In this document: one piece after another, positions 29,201 to 38,854 of the stretch
Numbering within the stretch: position 1 is the first letter of the stretch
How the letters are laid out: each line of letters starts with the position of its first letter
From: Nanobdellota archaeon
GTDB lineage: Archaea; Nanobdellota; Nanobdellia; Woesearchaeales; GCA-2686295
Length of the DNA stretch: 63,312 nucleotides
Assembly: GCA_018817005.1 (NCBI GenBank)
Contig: JAHIUF010000015.1
Location: 1 to 63,312 of the forward strand
Direction: 5' to 3'
The notes under the pieces: model-generated
What the model saw: only the letters and a program-made list of their open reading frames with translations
The model's database searches: none
What the model was told of the DNA's origin: nothing
Translations under genes and position numbers: made by a program

Positions 29201-30239
29201 TTGTTTCAGTTATTTTTTCTTCGTTTCCTGCAAAGTCTTTGAGTGTGAATTTGAGCTCTGCAACGTATGGTTCTGTACCGTCCACATTTGTTGAGAATTC
29301 ACATCGCCAGTTATCACCATTTTTCAAACATTCTTTTTCTGTTTTTCCCCCTCCAACTCCTGAAAAGTTTACTTCTACTTTAGGTGTTGAAGTATCATCA
29401 TAAACATCTACGATTACTGACATCGTATCGCCGACTTTTATAACTTCAAAGCCTGTTGAACCAGACATGATTGTAATGCTTAATTTCTCTGGAGGTTCTG
29501 AGTCGCATATAAGATTATTTTCAATCATTCCTTCTGTTATTGCATTTCCAGCATCGTCTTGACTTGGAATACGGTTCATTCCTGCGAGTGATACTTTTAT
29601 TTCTTCTCCTGATTCACAAGTTACACGTATTGTTTTTACACATTCTAAGCCTTCACAATCATCAACTGTATATACAACTCTGCTTTTGCTCATTTGAAAG
29701 AATATCAGACCTTTCTCAAAAGTCGCTTTTGAATCTAATAATTTGATTTTTAAATCAGTTATTTTTCTTGATGGAATGTAGCAAACATCGCCTTTGCAGG
29801 TGTTTGTTCCTATGAATTCAACTGTTGGTTTTGTATTGTCTATTTCAAAGTTGTTTTCTATAGTATTTTCAGTCATAGTTCCAGTATTATCTTCTAGTTT
29901 GAAAGTGATGTGTGCAGTTCCTTTATTTAGCCACAACATAATATTTTCTGCGAAACATGTGTATTCTTTACTTGTTTCGTTATAATCGCAGTTCTCTATA
30001 GGTACAGGATAATTTTTGTAAAACCTGTATTTGGGGTTATAGTTTATATCTGATAAATCAACAATTATCCTTGTTAGGTTTTCTCCTGTTACTTTAAACC
30101 CCATTGTACTAACAACAGGATTGTATGATACTGCGCTTATTGGCTCTCCGTATGTATAGAAGACGACGTTTTCTACTTGTAGTCCAAAAACAAGGTTTAT
30201 TGACAAAAGTGTTATTAGCAGGAGCCAAATTCTTCTCAA
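26256..30239 (-). CDS. Very large secreted surface protein (1327 aa)
   Basis: Signal peptide MRRIWLLLITLLSINLVFG; Ig-like N-terminal region; many Cys; operon with 24080-26251. Confidence 0.75.
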   Translation of the reverse strand: MRRIWLLLITLLSINLVFGLQVENVVFYTYGEPISAVSYNPVVSTMGFKVTGENLTRIIVDLSDINYNPKYRFYKNYPVPIENCDYNETSKEYTCFAENIMLWLNKGTAHITFKLEDNTGTMTENTIENNFEIDNTKPTVEFIGTNTCKGDVCYIPSRKITDLKIKLLDSKATFEKGLIFFQMSKSRVVYTVDDCEGLECVKTIRVTCESGEEIKVSLAGMNRIPSQDDAGNAITEGMIENNLICDSEPPEKLSITIMSGSTGFEVIKVGDTMSVIVDVYDDTSTPKVEVNFSGVGGGKTEKECLKNGDNWRCEFSTNVDGTEPYVAELKFTLKDFAGNEEKITETIQIYGADEDITPDNWVIESIQQSPKKVNKDNLVFPRKIFVNLDLKPQPGKESSEIIDVEENSFECKGILGDDSDIKDPNILYFSQDKIYLTAEMAQMAGHRYENLTKAKYNCSVNILTKRGDFVNTIYETQDFFIEIDFDAIKSMSQRIREEIVKAEVNIQKDRDWISKLQDTFGKIYFGCQIVTGIKGLSEATGVAETATAGLAAVPSLSYVPFSLGQVSSATGVLGDNVAVQKFVLPICEAFTCTADWQMWLSNLMGQIPGVDFAAKLAGYNDVKQAFNPYNSKAMAIASFCLPAIIVHRQTSMAIECNYARCLSEGTGYMGSSPSQCKADKHYAECVHTLGGIFSIIPFYSLIRDLGNTIKGIFSDPVTFLTTAGVSVGCKLLPGITPIEHAVKGTCNALAGITSITRVWSIIGDMIDPRGLVDPGIDNYCEQVITAIDPRTQYWQGMSTQPDLVDFQQDIKNDAGAVIGTCKDGMCTFNDASGMKGLSFSAEVGATGRGTTNDGNIYSNDVYIFYDDGSGGAEYKGTASEINKEFNDISKSIIIADYLASRPSTNLDTGEIIPPQIPAGTSGDELAQTLFFDSTSLEIASGTTGADSTDSSTGSGTPSSVVINVDKEDEYGWYADLGLFKNGKPNFEKAKVVRENGYEEATRTQSKLIRDFAKEYPDLSTSMIAYADAQDAYYNGKADRDTDISTKSGKIVDIESQIAEGDNTIWIYEDGEPELYTEEQAKERLKKLNKDIKTLEKQDKKLKQDMDKGMANLKTDANYELLWTGFGAWQSMLGIGKTMGLMKDLFGLKRGEDSHFMPWLTNLLNEANKAIDKVAFPETQICQGKYDKNADQSSFTMIKEGTLSYTSASYITATRSQRMATDSGYSYYDYFISGGVYNAKKDGLKFKVLLFTPRKDLTSEVRGFENGAVTLLQGEKVTFSGSGMLRYNSTQVYNKVCIEFLNNDLYNYFDRIELENGNRLCQTIVVEG

Positions 30240-30300
30240 TTTACATATCCCTCTTTTTATTTATTGTGCTACACTCTTATAAATAGTTTTCTATTAGTTT

Positions 30301-30390
30301 GGCTCTGTAGAAACCCTATTTTGGTTTCGTCGAGCGATTATTTCACAAACATAGTATATAGTGTCAAAAGCAGAGGGTTTCTACAGAGCC
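30301..30390. mobile_element. 90-bp MITE-like element
   Basis: 17-bp perfect TIRs GGCTCTGTAGAAACCCT...AGGGTTTCTACAGAGCC flanked by 9-bp direct repeats TATTAGTTT (30292-30300, 30391-30399). Confidence 0.85.
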
Positions 30391-30397
30391 TATTAGT

Positions 30398-30583
30398 TTA
30401 TAAACTCTTATTCAGCATTACTTTGTCGTATATGCTTTTTGCGTGTTCACACGGCTCTTTATCCCAACTACAATTATGTATGCAGCAGCCAAGGTGGACC
30501 ATTCCTCCATGTTGTGCACATAGAACTAGTGAGTCGGAACTTTCGGCAACTCTTTCTTCGCATAGCTTGCATGAGATTGGCAT
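30398..30583 (-). CDS. Small Cys/His-rich putative Zn-binding protein
   Basis: MPISCKLCEERVAESSDSLVLCAQHGGMVHLGCCIHNCSWDKEPCEH. Confidence 0.7.
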   Translation of the reverse strand: MPISCKLCEERVAESSDSLVLCAQHGGMVHLGCCIHNCSWDKEPCEHAKSIYDKVMLNKSL

Positions 30584-30721
30584 TTTCTTGATTTTTAACA
30601 AGCAAAGACCATATAAAAACATTCTTAACTACTTAAAAATAGTGATTTTAGTAAACATTTTTAAATTAACTAATATTTTCCAATTACAACATTTAATAAA
30701 AAAACAATAAAAGGTGAAAAA

Positions 30722-31612
30722 ATGGCGTTAAACAAAGACCAACTAAACACACAAGCACAACAATTTAGGAACAATCTTCACAATGGAAATAAGATAGAAG
30801 TGCATCAACTCGCAACAGTCAGAGCAAATCTTGCAATGGTTAAAGGATATAATAATCATGGTGAATATCTAAAAGTTATTGAACACGCAGGAAAAGCACT
30901 GGAAGCAATCATAAATTACAATAAACAAACACCTACACAAGATGCCATTGGATTAACTTATTCTAAAATAAAAAACATCTTTGAACCAATAAAACAAGTA
31001 TTAGGTAAATATGGTAAAAAAGGAGAAATAGAATCTTTAATAAAAGAATTTGTAAAAGAACATGATACTTATAAAAAAAGAAGTTCTGGTGCTAGAGAAG
31101 ACGATTTAGAAGAAGAATTAAATTTAAACCTAGATGAACAACAAACATTTCAAACTGACAAGAATCAACCACTAATAACACAAGCATATGACATCATAAA
31201 AAATGATGAAAATAATTCATATACAATTAACTTTTTACAAAAAAAAGGTTTGATGGAAGCACTACCATTATTAATTAATTTTGATCCGTATTCATTAATA
31301 GAAAAAACAAGGGAACGAAGCGACTCATTAAAAAACAATCCTATCAGAATACCAGAAGCAAAAAAAATTGAAACTTATCTAACAGAGATTATAACAAACG
31401 AATACTCCTCACCTAGAAGCAAAAATCAAGAGTTAATAAATAAAACCAAAGAAGAACTAGATTTGTTAGAAAAGAGAGCAGAATCCGCAATAAAAGACTC
31501 CTATGCATTCGCAGGATGGTTTTTAGGAGTTGTTGCAGGCATTGGTGAAACATTCAACCAAGAAGATTTTACAAGTTACATTGGAAAGATAGTTTCTGAT
31601 ATGCAAAAATAA
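30722..31612 (+). CDS. Hypothetical helical protein
   Basis: Intact ORF after aaaggtg SD. Confidence 0.7.
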   Translation: MALNKDQLNTQAQQFRNNLHNGNKIEVHQLATVRANLAMVKGYNNHGEYLKVIEHAGKALEAIINYNKQTPTQDAIGLTYSKIKNIFEPIKQVLGKYGKKGEIESLIKEFVKEHDTYKKRSSGAREDDLEEELNLNLDEQQTFQTDKNQPLITQAYDIIKNDENNSYTINFLQKKGLMEALPLLINFDPYSLIEKTRERSDSLKNNPIRIPEAKKIETYLTEIITNEYSSPRSKNQELINKTKEELDLLEKRAESAIKDSYAFAGWFLGVVAGIGETFNQEDFTSYIGKIVSDMQK

Positions 31613-31617
31613 GTTTT

Positions 31618-33726
31618 TTAACTTATTTTTCCTTTTATTTTTTTATCTACTAGAACTTTTTCTTCGCCTGCAAACAAAACTTTGTCTTCGAAAAAGACAC
31701 CACTTTCCTTTGAAACCAAAGACACTTCCAAGAATTCTTTAAAAGAAATTATTGTTTCACAAGGCTTTGAACCATCAATTGTAACTGTTGTTCCGGGTTC
31801 TGATTTTTCAACAAATAAAACACCAACACTTCCTTTTCCCTCATCACTTGCTGCAAGAAGCATTCCTTCAGATGTTTCACCTCGAAGCTTTGCAGGCTCA
31901 AGATTTGATACAATAACTATTTTTTTACCTAAGAGTTTCTCTGAACTATAATATGATCTGAGACCTGCAACTAGTTGTCGTTGTTCAGACCCTAAATCAA
32001 TTTTCATAACATAAAGTTTATCTGCGTTTGGATGATCTTTTACTTCCAATATCTTTGCAACTTTTAAATTAAGCTTTAAGAACTTGTCTTCTTCCATTTT
32101 TACACCGCCTTTTTCCTCTGAAATTATCGAGTCAATTTTTTTGTATATTATCTCAGCATCGTTTATCTTGTGTTTTTTCAAATCAAAATTTAAATCGTTA
32201 AATGAGAGGTTTGAAAGATTAAGTTGTTTCTCAATTGTGCCTGCAAAAATGGGCATTATTGGTTTTAACAAAATAACGATGTTCTTCACGAGGTTTATAC
32301 ATAATGATAATACTTCATGAGCTTTTTTTGAATCTTTTTTTATTAGCACCCAAGGCTCTTTTTCCTGAAAATACCTGTTACCTTCGGAACTTATTTGAAG
32401 AATGTTTTGTACGGCTTTTCGAAGCTCATATTTTTCAAATAATTCCGTTGTTTCAGAGAACAATTTTTCTAATTTTTTTGTAAACTTATCGTCTTTAAAA
32501 GTAATTATTTCTGAATCAAAGTTTCTGTTTAAAAAAGAAAGTGTCCGATACACAAAATTTGCAATATTTGAAACAATTTCATTATTAACTCTCGCAACGA
32601 AATCATCGAGATCCAAATCAATATCAGTCATGGTTTTTGAAAGGCTTCCTGCATAGTAAAATCTTAAAAATTCGGGGTCTGCAAGTTTTAAAAATTCTCT
32701 TGCCGTAAGAAAAGTTCCCCTGGATTTTGACATTTTCTCTTTGTTTACAGTTAAAAAACCATGAACCAAAATGTTTTCAGGAAGTGTTAGGTCTGCTTCC
32801 ATTAGCATTGCAGGCCAGAATAGCATGTGAAAATAAATTATATCTTTTCCAATAACATGAATTATCTTAGACTTATTCCAATATTGTTCTCCTTTCTTCA
32901 CATCACCGCCAAGATAGTTTGTAAGGCTTGATATATAACAAATTGGCGCATCAAGCCAAACATAGTAATACTTATCAGTTCCAGGAATTTGAAACCCAAA
33001 ATATGGTTTGTCCCTTGAGATACACCAATCTTCAAGTCCTTCTTCAATCCAAGTTAATATTTGGTTTCGTACTTCTTTTTGCAGATTTTTATTTTCCAAA
33101 AGCCATTTTTTAATTTTGTCTGATAAAACACTTAGCTTGAAGAAAAAATGAGTTGATTTTTTTCTTATAGGAGTTCCTTTACAAATAGTGCAGTAAGGTT
33201 TAATGAGATCTATTGTTTTATATGCAGAGTTGCACTTCTCACAAACATCACCATACTGGTCTTCTGCTCCACATTTTGGACATTCCCCTTTGACATATCT
33301 ATCTGGCAAGAATCGTTTGCAATTTTCACAATAGGTTAGTTCCATTTCTTTTTCATAGATTAACCCTTTTTTCTTTAGTCGTTCAAATACTAGGTTTGAA
33401 AAGTACTGATTTTCTTTCGAATTCGTGCTGTAATAAGAATCAAATTTTATATGAAAAGCTGCAAAGTCTTCCTGATGTTCTTTTTGAAATTTTGCAATCA
33501 ACTCTGTTGGTTTTATGCCTAGTTGAGTTGATTTTATTTGGATTGGTGCTCCATGAGTATCATCTGCACAACAATAAATCACATTTTTTCCTGCAAGTTT
33601 TAGAGCTCTAACTATTATGTCCGTTTGTATATATTCTACCAAGTGTCCTATGTGTATGCTGCCATTCGCGTAAGGAAGGGCGCTTGTTACAACAATCTTT
33701 TCTTCTTTCATCTTTTCTTCTTTCAT
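31618..33726 (-). CDS. metG: Methionyl-tRNA synthetase with C-terminal tRNA-binding domain
   Basis: SALPYANGSIHIGHL, Zn knuckles CENCKRFL/CPKCGAEDQYGDVCEKC, KMSKSRG, C-terminal EMAP/Trbp-like domain. Confidence 0.97.
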   Translation of the reverse strand: MKEEKMKEEKIVVTSALPYANGSIHIGHLVEYIQTDIIVRALKLAGKNVIYCCADDTHGAPIQIKSTQLGIKPTELIAKFQKEHQEDFAAFHIKFDSYYSTNSKENQYFSNLVFERLKKKGLIYEKEMELTYCENCKRFLPDRYVKGECPKCGAEDQYGDVCEKCNSAYKTIDLIKPYCTICKGTPIRKKSTHFFFKLSVLSDKIKKWLLENKNLQKEVRNQILTWIEEGLEDWCISRDKPYFGFQIPGTDKYYYVWLDAPICYISSLTNYLGGDVKKGEQYWNKSKIIHVIGKDIIYFHMLFWPAMLMEADLTLPENILVHGFLTVNKEKMSKSRGTFLTAREFLKLADPEFLRFYYAGSLSKTMTDIDLDLDDFVARVNNEIVSNIANFVYRTLSFLNRNFDSEIITFKDDKFTKKLEKLFSETTELFEKYELRKAVQNILQISSEGNRYFQEKEPWVLIKKDSKKAHEVLSLCINLVKNIVILLKPIMPIFAGTIEKQLNLSNLSFNDLNFDLKKHKINDAEIIYKKIDSIISEEKGGVKMEEDKFLKLNLKVAKILEVKDHPNADKLYVMKIDLGSEQRQLVAGLRSYYSSEKLLGKKIVIVSNLEPAKLRGETSEGMLLAASDEGKGSVGVLFVEKSEPGTTVTIDGSKPCETIISFKEFLEVSLVSKESGVFFEDKVLFAGEEKVLVDKKIKGKIS

Positions 33727-33752
33727 AATATCTGTTGAGAGAAATAGAGTAT

Positions 33753-34466
33753 TTAAAGGTTTTCGTTGTCAGTTTTTGAAAGCTTAAGTTTCTTTAGTAA
33801 GTCTTGACATATTTCTCTTTGATTAAACTCACCCTTTTCTTCTATAAATTTTTTTGTTTTTGGAATAAACACTGCAAAAATCGTGTTGCTTACTAAATGT
33901 ATTAGTGTAAATGGTAATGCGGTTAGGAATAAAAATAGTCCTCCTGGAAAAATCATCAATGATCCTAAGTTAACTGTGATTTCAAAGATAACTGTTGCAA
34001 TAATCACAATAATAATCGCTTTTATTCTGCCTGATTTTCCTTTTAAAAAACCTCCAAGGAATCCTGCTATGCCAAATCCTATTGCTTGAAATATCGTCCA
34101 TGGTCCTTGACCTCCCATCACCAAAAAATTACTTGCAAAAAGAGTGCCCGCACCGGTTATAAACCCTTTTTTCTTTCCAAAAAGCCAACCTGATAAAATT
34201 GCAAAGAAAGTTATTGGTTCTGCGCTTGGAACGACTTGCATTACTGAGCGAAGCCCTGCACCACCCAAAATAAAACCAATTACTATTAACCATTCACGAA
34301 GTTTTATTATTGTCAATTGTTTTTCTAGTGCATGAATCGCAATTCTTTTTTTTATTCCGGATTTGCTTTTTACCTTGTCTTTCTGTTTTATTTTTTGATT
34401 TATCTTTGTTTTTTGCTGATTCTTTTGACTCTTCTTTTTTTGTTTTAAAATAGTTTTTTGGCTCAT
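33753..34466 (-). CDS. ECF-type transporter S component-like membrane protein
   Basis: Multi-TM FFAILSGWLFGKKKGFITGAGTLFASNFLVMGGQGPWTIFQAIGFGIAGFLGG; start overlaps stop of upstream gene. Confidence 0.7.
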   Translation of the reverse strand: MSQKTILKQKKKSQKNQQKTKINQKIKQKDKVKSKSGIKKRIAIHALEKQLTIIKLREWLIVIGFILGGAGLRSVMQVVPSAEPITFFAILSGWLFGKKKGFITGAGTLFASNFLVMGGQGPWTIFQAIGFGIAGFLGGFLKGKSGRIKAIIIVIIATVIFEITVNLGSLMIFPGGLFLFLTALPFTLIHLVSNTIFAVFIPKTKKFIEEKGEFNQREICQDLLKKLKLSKTDNENL

Positions 34467-35749
34467 TTTTTCCTCAACAATAAAACAACCACGATGACTA
34501 AAATCATATTGAAAATTATGAGTCCTGAGAAAGTCCAAAAGTTCATTGTTGCTTTTGAATAATTGTTTGTTGGAACATTTTTTGTTAAAACAATTTCTTT
34601 TGTCGCAAATGCTGTTTGAAGGAGGGTTTGTTGTTCTGAGCTCTGCACGGTCTTAAAGTTTTCTTCTAGACATTCAACAATTATTTGTTTTGTTATCTCT
34701 TCTGTTTTTTCATCATAGTTCACTTTTAGCAATATATCAAAAACCCCTTTCTCTATTGGCAGAATTTTTTCTCTTATTCGTTCTTTTTCTCCTTCTTCAA
34801 GTTCTAGTTCTTCATAAAAATTGATTCCTAAATTTTCATTAACTATTTCTAGTGTTACATCTTCGTCTTTTTTTCCAATATTTTTTATATCTATATACAA
34901 CTCTGATTCTTCATTACAATTTATTGTGTTTGATAAATCCAAATTTATCAGTAATTCATGTTTTTCTTTTTCTATTTCTAGTTTGTAAGAAAGAGTTTTT
35001 CTATGAATGAATTCTTCATCATCTTTTCCAAAAATGATTATTTCAAGTTCATAGTTTCCTTCCTCAACATCAAATGGTATTTCAAATTCAAAAGTTAATT
35101 CTTCTTTGTCATCACTATTCAAATCCAACTCTTCTGAACCTGTCAAATCATCTCCTGCATCTATTTCTTTTATTGTTATTTCTATTTCTAAATTATCTAT
35201 ATCTATTTCTTTGTCAGTGTTTTTTATCTCTAATTTAATTATAAATTCATCTAAAGGTTTTAGCTCTAGTTTAGAAGTCTTATCTTCATTTATGTAAAAA
35301 TCAACATCAACAGCAATTATTTCTGGACAAATAAGTTCAAAAGGGGAATAAGGCGGTTTTGTTATTGGTTGAAAGGTTTGGTCAAATGCAGTTAATGATA
35401 ATCCTATTACATGTCCATCTGTTGATATGTCATAATCACTCGCGCCAACTTGTGAGCTTAAGAAAGTATTATCTGAAGAATCATTGTGCCAGAAAGACCA
35501 ATATTGACTATTTGTTGAACCAAATCCTGCTACTGATTTTAAAAAATATCCAAAGCCAAAGTTTTGCCAGTTAAGTTCAATACTGGTTTTCTCTAACGCA
35601 TCATAAGCTGTTTGTTCATCTTGAATATTAACACACTCTCTGTGTATTGTCGTGTTTGGCAGCAGAACAATTATTCCGACATTCGCTCCGAGCAATAGCT
35701 TGGATAACAATATTGTCCACAGCACTAAACATAATAAATATTTTTTCAC
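34463..35749 (-). CDS. Secreted, C-terminally anchored protein with DUF4430/transcobalamin-like domain
   Basis: Signal peptide, TAYDALEKTSIELNWQNFGFGYFLKSVAGFGSTNSQYWSFWHND, C-terminal TM. Confidence 0.75.
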   Translation of the reverse strand: MKKYLLCLVLWTILLSKLLLGANVGIIVLLPNTTIHRECVNIQDEQTAYDALEKTSIELNWQNFGFGYFLKSVAGFGSTNSQYWSFWHNDSSDNTFLSSQVGASDYDISTDGHVIGLSLTAFDQTFQPITKPPYSPFELICPEIIAVDVDFYINEDKTSKLELKPLDEFIIKLEIKNTDKEIDIDNLEIEITIKEIDAGDDLTGSEELDLNSDDKEELTFEFEIPFDVEEGNYELEIIIFGKDDEEFIHRKTLSYKLEIEKEKHELLINLDLSNTINCNEESELYIDIKNIGKKDEDVTLEIVNENLGINFYEELELEEGEKERIREKILPIEKGVFDILLKVNYDEKTEEITKQIIVECLEENFKTVQSSEQQTLLQTAFATKEIVLTKNVPTNNYSKATMNFWTFSGLIIFNMILVIVVVLLLRKK

Positions 35750-35770
35750 AATTCACCCCAAAAAAGTTTC

Positions 35771-35789
35771 GTTGGATATAATGTCCAAC
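35771..35789. promoter_or_regulatory. Palindromic candidate operator in divergent promoter
   Basis: GTTGGA-tataatg-TCCAAC between the 35749(-) and 35830(+) genes. Confidence 0.65.
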
Positions 35790-35829
35790 AGAAAAGTATT
35801 TATACTATTTAAAACTTTCTATAAATCAA

Positions 35830-36405
35830 ATGGTTGGAAACAAAACTAATTACAATGAACAAGACGTTATAAGAGCATTCTTATTAATAACAGAAACACC
35901 TGTTGCAAGAATCAACCTTGTCAACGAGTTGGAACTTGGTGAAGGAACAATAAAAACAATACTACAACTAATCAAACAAAAAGAGCTAATAAAATCAACC
36001 AATAAAGGACATATACTAACAAAAAAAGGCTCTTTAAAGAAGAAAAAAATTCTTGAAGAAATAGATGGACCAAAAATGCTTGGATTAAAAGAATACAAAG
36101 GAATGAAAAATTGCGGACTTCTTGTGAGAAATTCTAAAACAACAAAGATAACACTCGATCTCCGAGACGAAGCAATAAGAACAGGCGCCTATAGCGCAAT
36201 AATATTCAAATATGAAAGCGAACTGAAAATTCCATTCTTAGAATGGAACTACAAAAAAGAAAACCTGAAAGATTATGAACAGCTAATACGGAGTTTTAAT
36301 TTAAAAAAAGGAGATTTATTGATTGTAACATTCGCAAAAGAAAAAAGAATCTGTGAAAACGCAAGTCTTTCAGTGATGAAAAGAATAAAAAAAATCAGAA
36401 TTTAA
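35830..36405 (+). CDS. Archaeal HTH regulator (DUF4443-like)
   Basis: N-terminal HTH, MLGLKEYKGMKNCGLLVRNS...GAYSAIIFKYESELKIPFLEWN. Confidence 0.7.
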   Translation: MVGNKTNYNEQDVIRAFLLITETPVARINLVNELELGEGTIKTILQLIKQKELIKSTNKGHILTKKGSLKKKKILEEIDGPKMLGLKEYKGMKNCGLLVRNSKTTKITLDLRDEAIRTGAYSAIIFKYESELKIPFLEWNYKKENLKDYEQLIRSFNLKKGDLLIVTFAKEKRICENASLSVMKRIKKIRI

Positions 36406-36409
36406 TTTT

Positions 36410-36814
36410 TTATTTCTTTTTCTTAGGAGTAGCCATTTTTTTTGTGATAGGAATTTTTTCACCACAAGATTCGCATTCAAAAATAATTGCTTTTACACCC
36501 TGAAAACTCTTTCTTTTATAAGGTGCTTGTGTTTCTCCAGAGAATTTGCATTTTGGACAAACATACTCTATATTGCAAGTTAGCGTGTCTTCATATTCTT
36601 CTTTTTCAACAGTGTATCCGCATTCAGGACAGACATACTCTAATGCTCTAATTTTGGCCCTGCCTGTTTTTTTATCTTTAGGTTTGCTCATTAGAGCCTT
36701 TTTACATTTTGGACATTCTTCTCTAAAAACCCAAGCAACAATTTTACCATTATCAACTGCTCGTCTAGTAAAATAAACGAGTTCTTCCATACTTTCTGGT
36801 TGTTTTAAACTCAT
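36410..36814 (-). CDS. Zn-ribbon protein with three CxxC pairs
   Basis: CPKCKKAL, CPECGYTV, CPKCKFSG, CESCGEKI. Confidence 0.75.
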   Translation of the reverse strand: MSLKQPESMEELVYFTRRAVDNGKIVAWVFREECPKCKKALMSKPKDKKTGRAKIRALEYVCPECGYTVEKEEYEDTLTCNIEYVCPKCKFSGETQAPYKRKSFQGVKAIIFECESCGEKIPITKKMATPKKKK

Positions 36815-37398
36815 AATACCACCTCAAAAATTGATATAATTCCCGATATGACAAACTCAACAGCTAAAGCTGCAAGTATCAGACCCATGATTCTTGAAAG
36901 AATTTCTGCCCCTTGATGACCAATAATTTTGTGTAAATAATTTGAGTATCTCATCAAAAGCCAAAAAATAAATAGATTAATTATTGCCGCAACTAAAGGA
37001 ATCCAAAATCCATAAAGTGAAACTAATATTATTGAAGAAGTAAGAACACCAGCCCCTGCAATTAAAGGAGTTGCCATAGGAACAGTGATATCATGCTCAT
37101 AAGTTTTGTTGGTTCGAAATTTTAAATCAAGAACATAAGAAATACCTATTATTAATAAAATAATTCCTCCGGCGATTTTAAAGCTTCCAACAGATATACC
37201 GAAGAATTCTAATAATGCCTTACCTAAGAATATGAATACAATAATCAACATCCCAGCAACTAAAGTTGCTCTATTCGCAGACTCTCTAACTTTCTTCAAA
37301 GAAAAATCTTTTGTCAAAGATAAAAATATAGGAATACCTCCAAAAGGATCCATAATTATTAGAAGCATTAAAAAGGATTTAAGGAACTCAGTTATCAA
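36811..37398 (-). CDS. MarC-family integral membrane protein
   Basis: MDPFGGIPIFLSLTKDFS ... GIILLIIGISYVLDLKF ... MATPLIAGAGVLTSSIIL. Confidence 0.88.
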   Translation of the reverse strand: MITEFLKSFLMLLIIMDPFGGIPIFLSLTKDFSLKKVRESANRATLVAGMLIIVFIFLGKALLEFFGISVGSFKIAGGIILLIIGISYVLDLKFRTNKTYEHDITVPMATPLIAGAGVLTSSIILVSLYGFWIPLVAAIINLFIFWLLMRYSNYLHKIIGHQGAEILSRIMGLILAALAVEFVISGIISIFEVVL

Positions 37399-38170
37399 GT
37401 CTTTTCACCTCAATACTAATTGCAGAGTCTAACACCCTTATCTCTTTAGGGCATAAAACGTATTCAAAACAATTGTTTTCACAGTACTTTATTAATTTTT
37501 TCTTTTCAGAATCATCATGAAACTTAACAAAAACATTTATGCCTTTCTTTTTTTTGTGGGTAATCTCAAAATCAGATAATTCTTTTTTTATACGATTATT
37601 TATTGTATTGAACAGTTTTAGCTTATACTTTAAGATTGAAAGTTTTTCTGATAAAGCTAAAAAATCCAGTTCAAAAGAGAATTCATTGAAAAAATCAGTG
37701 TTGATATTTGTTGCGATAAAGCCACCTTCTTGCAAATTAACAGGTTTCCAACGACCAAAACTACCAATGATTATATCGCCGAATTTTGCCTGTTTTGTGC
37801 CGATGCTTCCAGCAGCATCATTTATCAAAAAAATATTATTTTTCTTGCAGACCTTATAAATTTTTTTCATATTCTGAAGGAATGCATAACCACTCATAGA
37901 ATTTATTAGAAGAACTGAATCTTTGAAATTATTAAGTGATTTTGGGTTCACAACTCCAAAATCTGTTTTCAACCTTGTTAATTCAAATTTTAGTTTCTTT
38001 GCAAATTGAGGATAAGTAATCCACCCACCCTGATCTTGAATTAATAGTTTTTTATAACCAAGACTCTTTGCATATTTTAAAGAAGCATTTATCGAAGCAT
38101 TACCTCTTTTTGTAAATGCAACTTTGTTTTTGCTAGTAAGTTTTTTAAGGTATTCATTACAACGAATCAT
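37388..38170 (-). CDS. DegT/DnrJ-like PLP-dependent aminotransferase-fold protein
   Basis: FLINDAAGSIGTKQAKFGDIIIGSFGRWKPVNLQEGGFIATN. Confidence 0.75.
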   Translation of the reverse strand: MIRCNEYLKKLTSKNKVAFTKRGNASINASLKYAKSLGYKKLLIQDQGGWITYPQFAKKLKFELTRLKTDFGVVNPKSLNNFKDSVLLINSMSGYAFLQNMKKIYKVCKKNNIFLINDAAGSIGTKQAKFGDIIIGSFGRWKPVNLQEGGFIATNINTDFFNEFSFELDFLALSEKLSILKYKLKLFNTINNRIKKELSDFEITHKKKKGINVFVKFHDDSEKKKLIKYCENNCFEYVLCPKEIRVLDSAISIEVKRLDN

Positions 38171-38244
38171 ATAAAAAAAGCAAATATTGATTGTTTATTA
38201 ATGTTTGTTTTAGAAAAACTCATTTAAAAGAAACAAAATGCTCA

Positions 38245-38718
38245 TCAAAAAAAATTTTTTGCAGAATATAACTTACTCTCAGGCCTATGTCTTACTGCTT
38301 TTAAAGAGGAAGAGTCAACACGAGATAAGTAATTCTCCAGATTAGAACCAACAACATCCTTAACATGATTAATAAATAATTCTCGACCATTAGAAATAGG
38401 GTCTTGACAAACATCAATATCATTAATGTAAATCTCACCGCCCTTGTTAGACAAATATTCCAATACCATTTCAGCATCAGAAAAATGAGAAAAACTCTTG
38501 AAAACAACTTCATTTTTTTTAAAGCGGTGATTATAAACAACTGCATAACAGGTTGAATAAGAACCATTGAAATACTTACGCTCGTGGAGAGCAAGTTTTA
38601 ACTGAACATGTGAAGCTAAGAAAACATTAACACTATAAAACTTTGAACCCTCATCAAGTTCTAAAAACTTAGGATGTGATGAAAAAGAAATCCTTTGTCG
38701 CTTGTTTTTAAAAGTCAT
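38245..38718 (-). CDS. Hypothetical protein
   Basis: Intact ORF. Confidence 0.55.
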   Translation of the reverse strand: MTFKNKRQRISFSSHPKFLELDEGSKFYSVNVFLASHVQLKLALHERKYFNGSYSTCYAVVYNHRFKKNEVVFKSFSHFSDAEMVLEYLSNKGGEIYINDIDVCQDPISNGRELFINHVKDVVGSNLENYLSRVDSSSLKAVRHRPESKLYSAKNFF

Positions 38719-38854
38719 ATTAGTTTCTAACCACCACCATAATATATAGGATAAACTAATATATAAATGTTTCAGTTCTCATGAGTTAAAAATGAATTAA
38801 TGAGAATGAGAATAACAAAAGTTTTAAAAGAAAACCAATATTTTTCAAAGCTAC

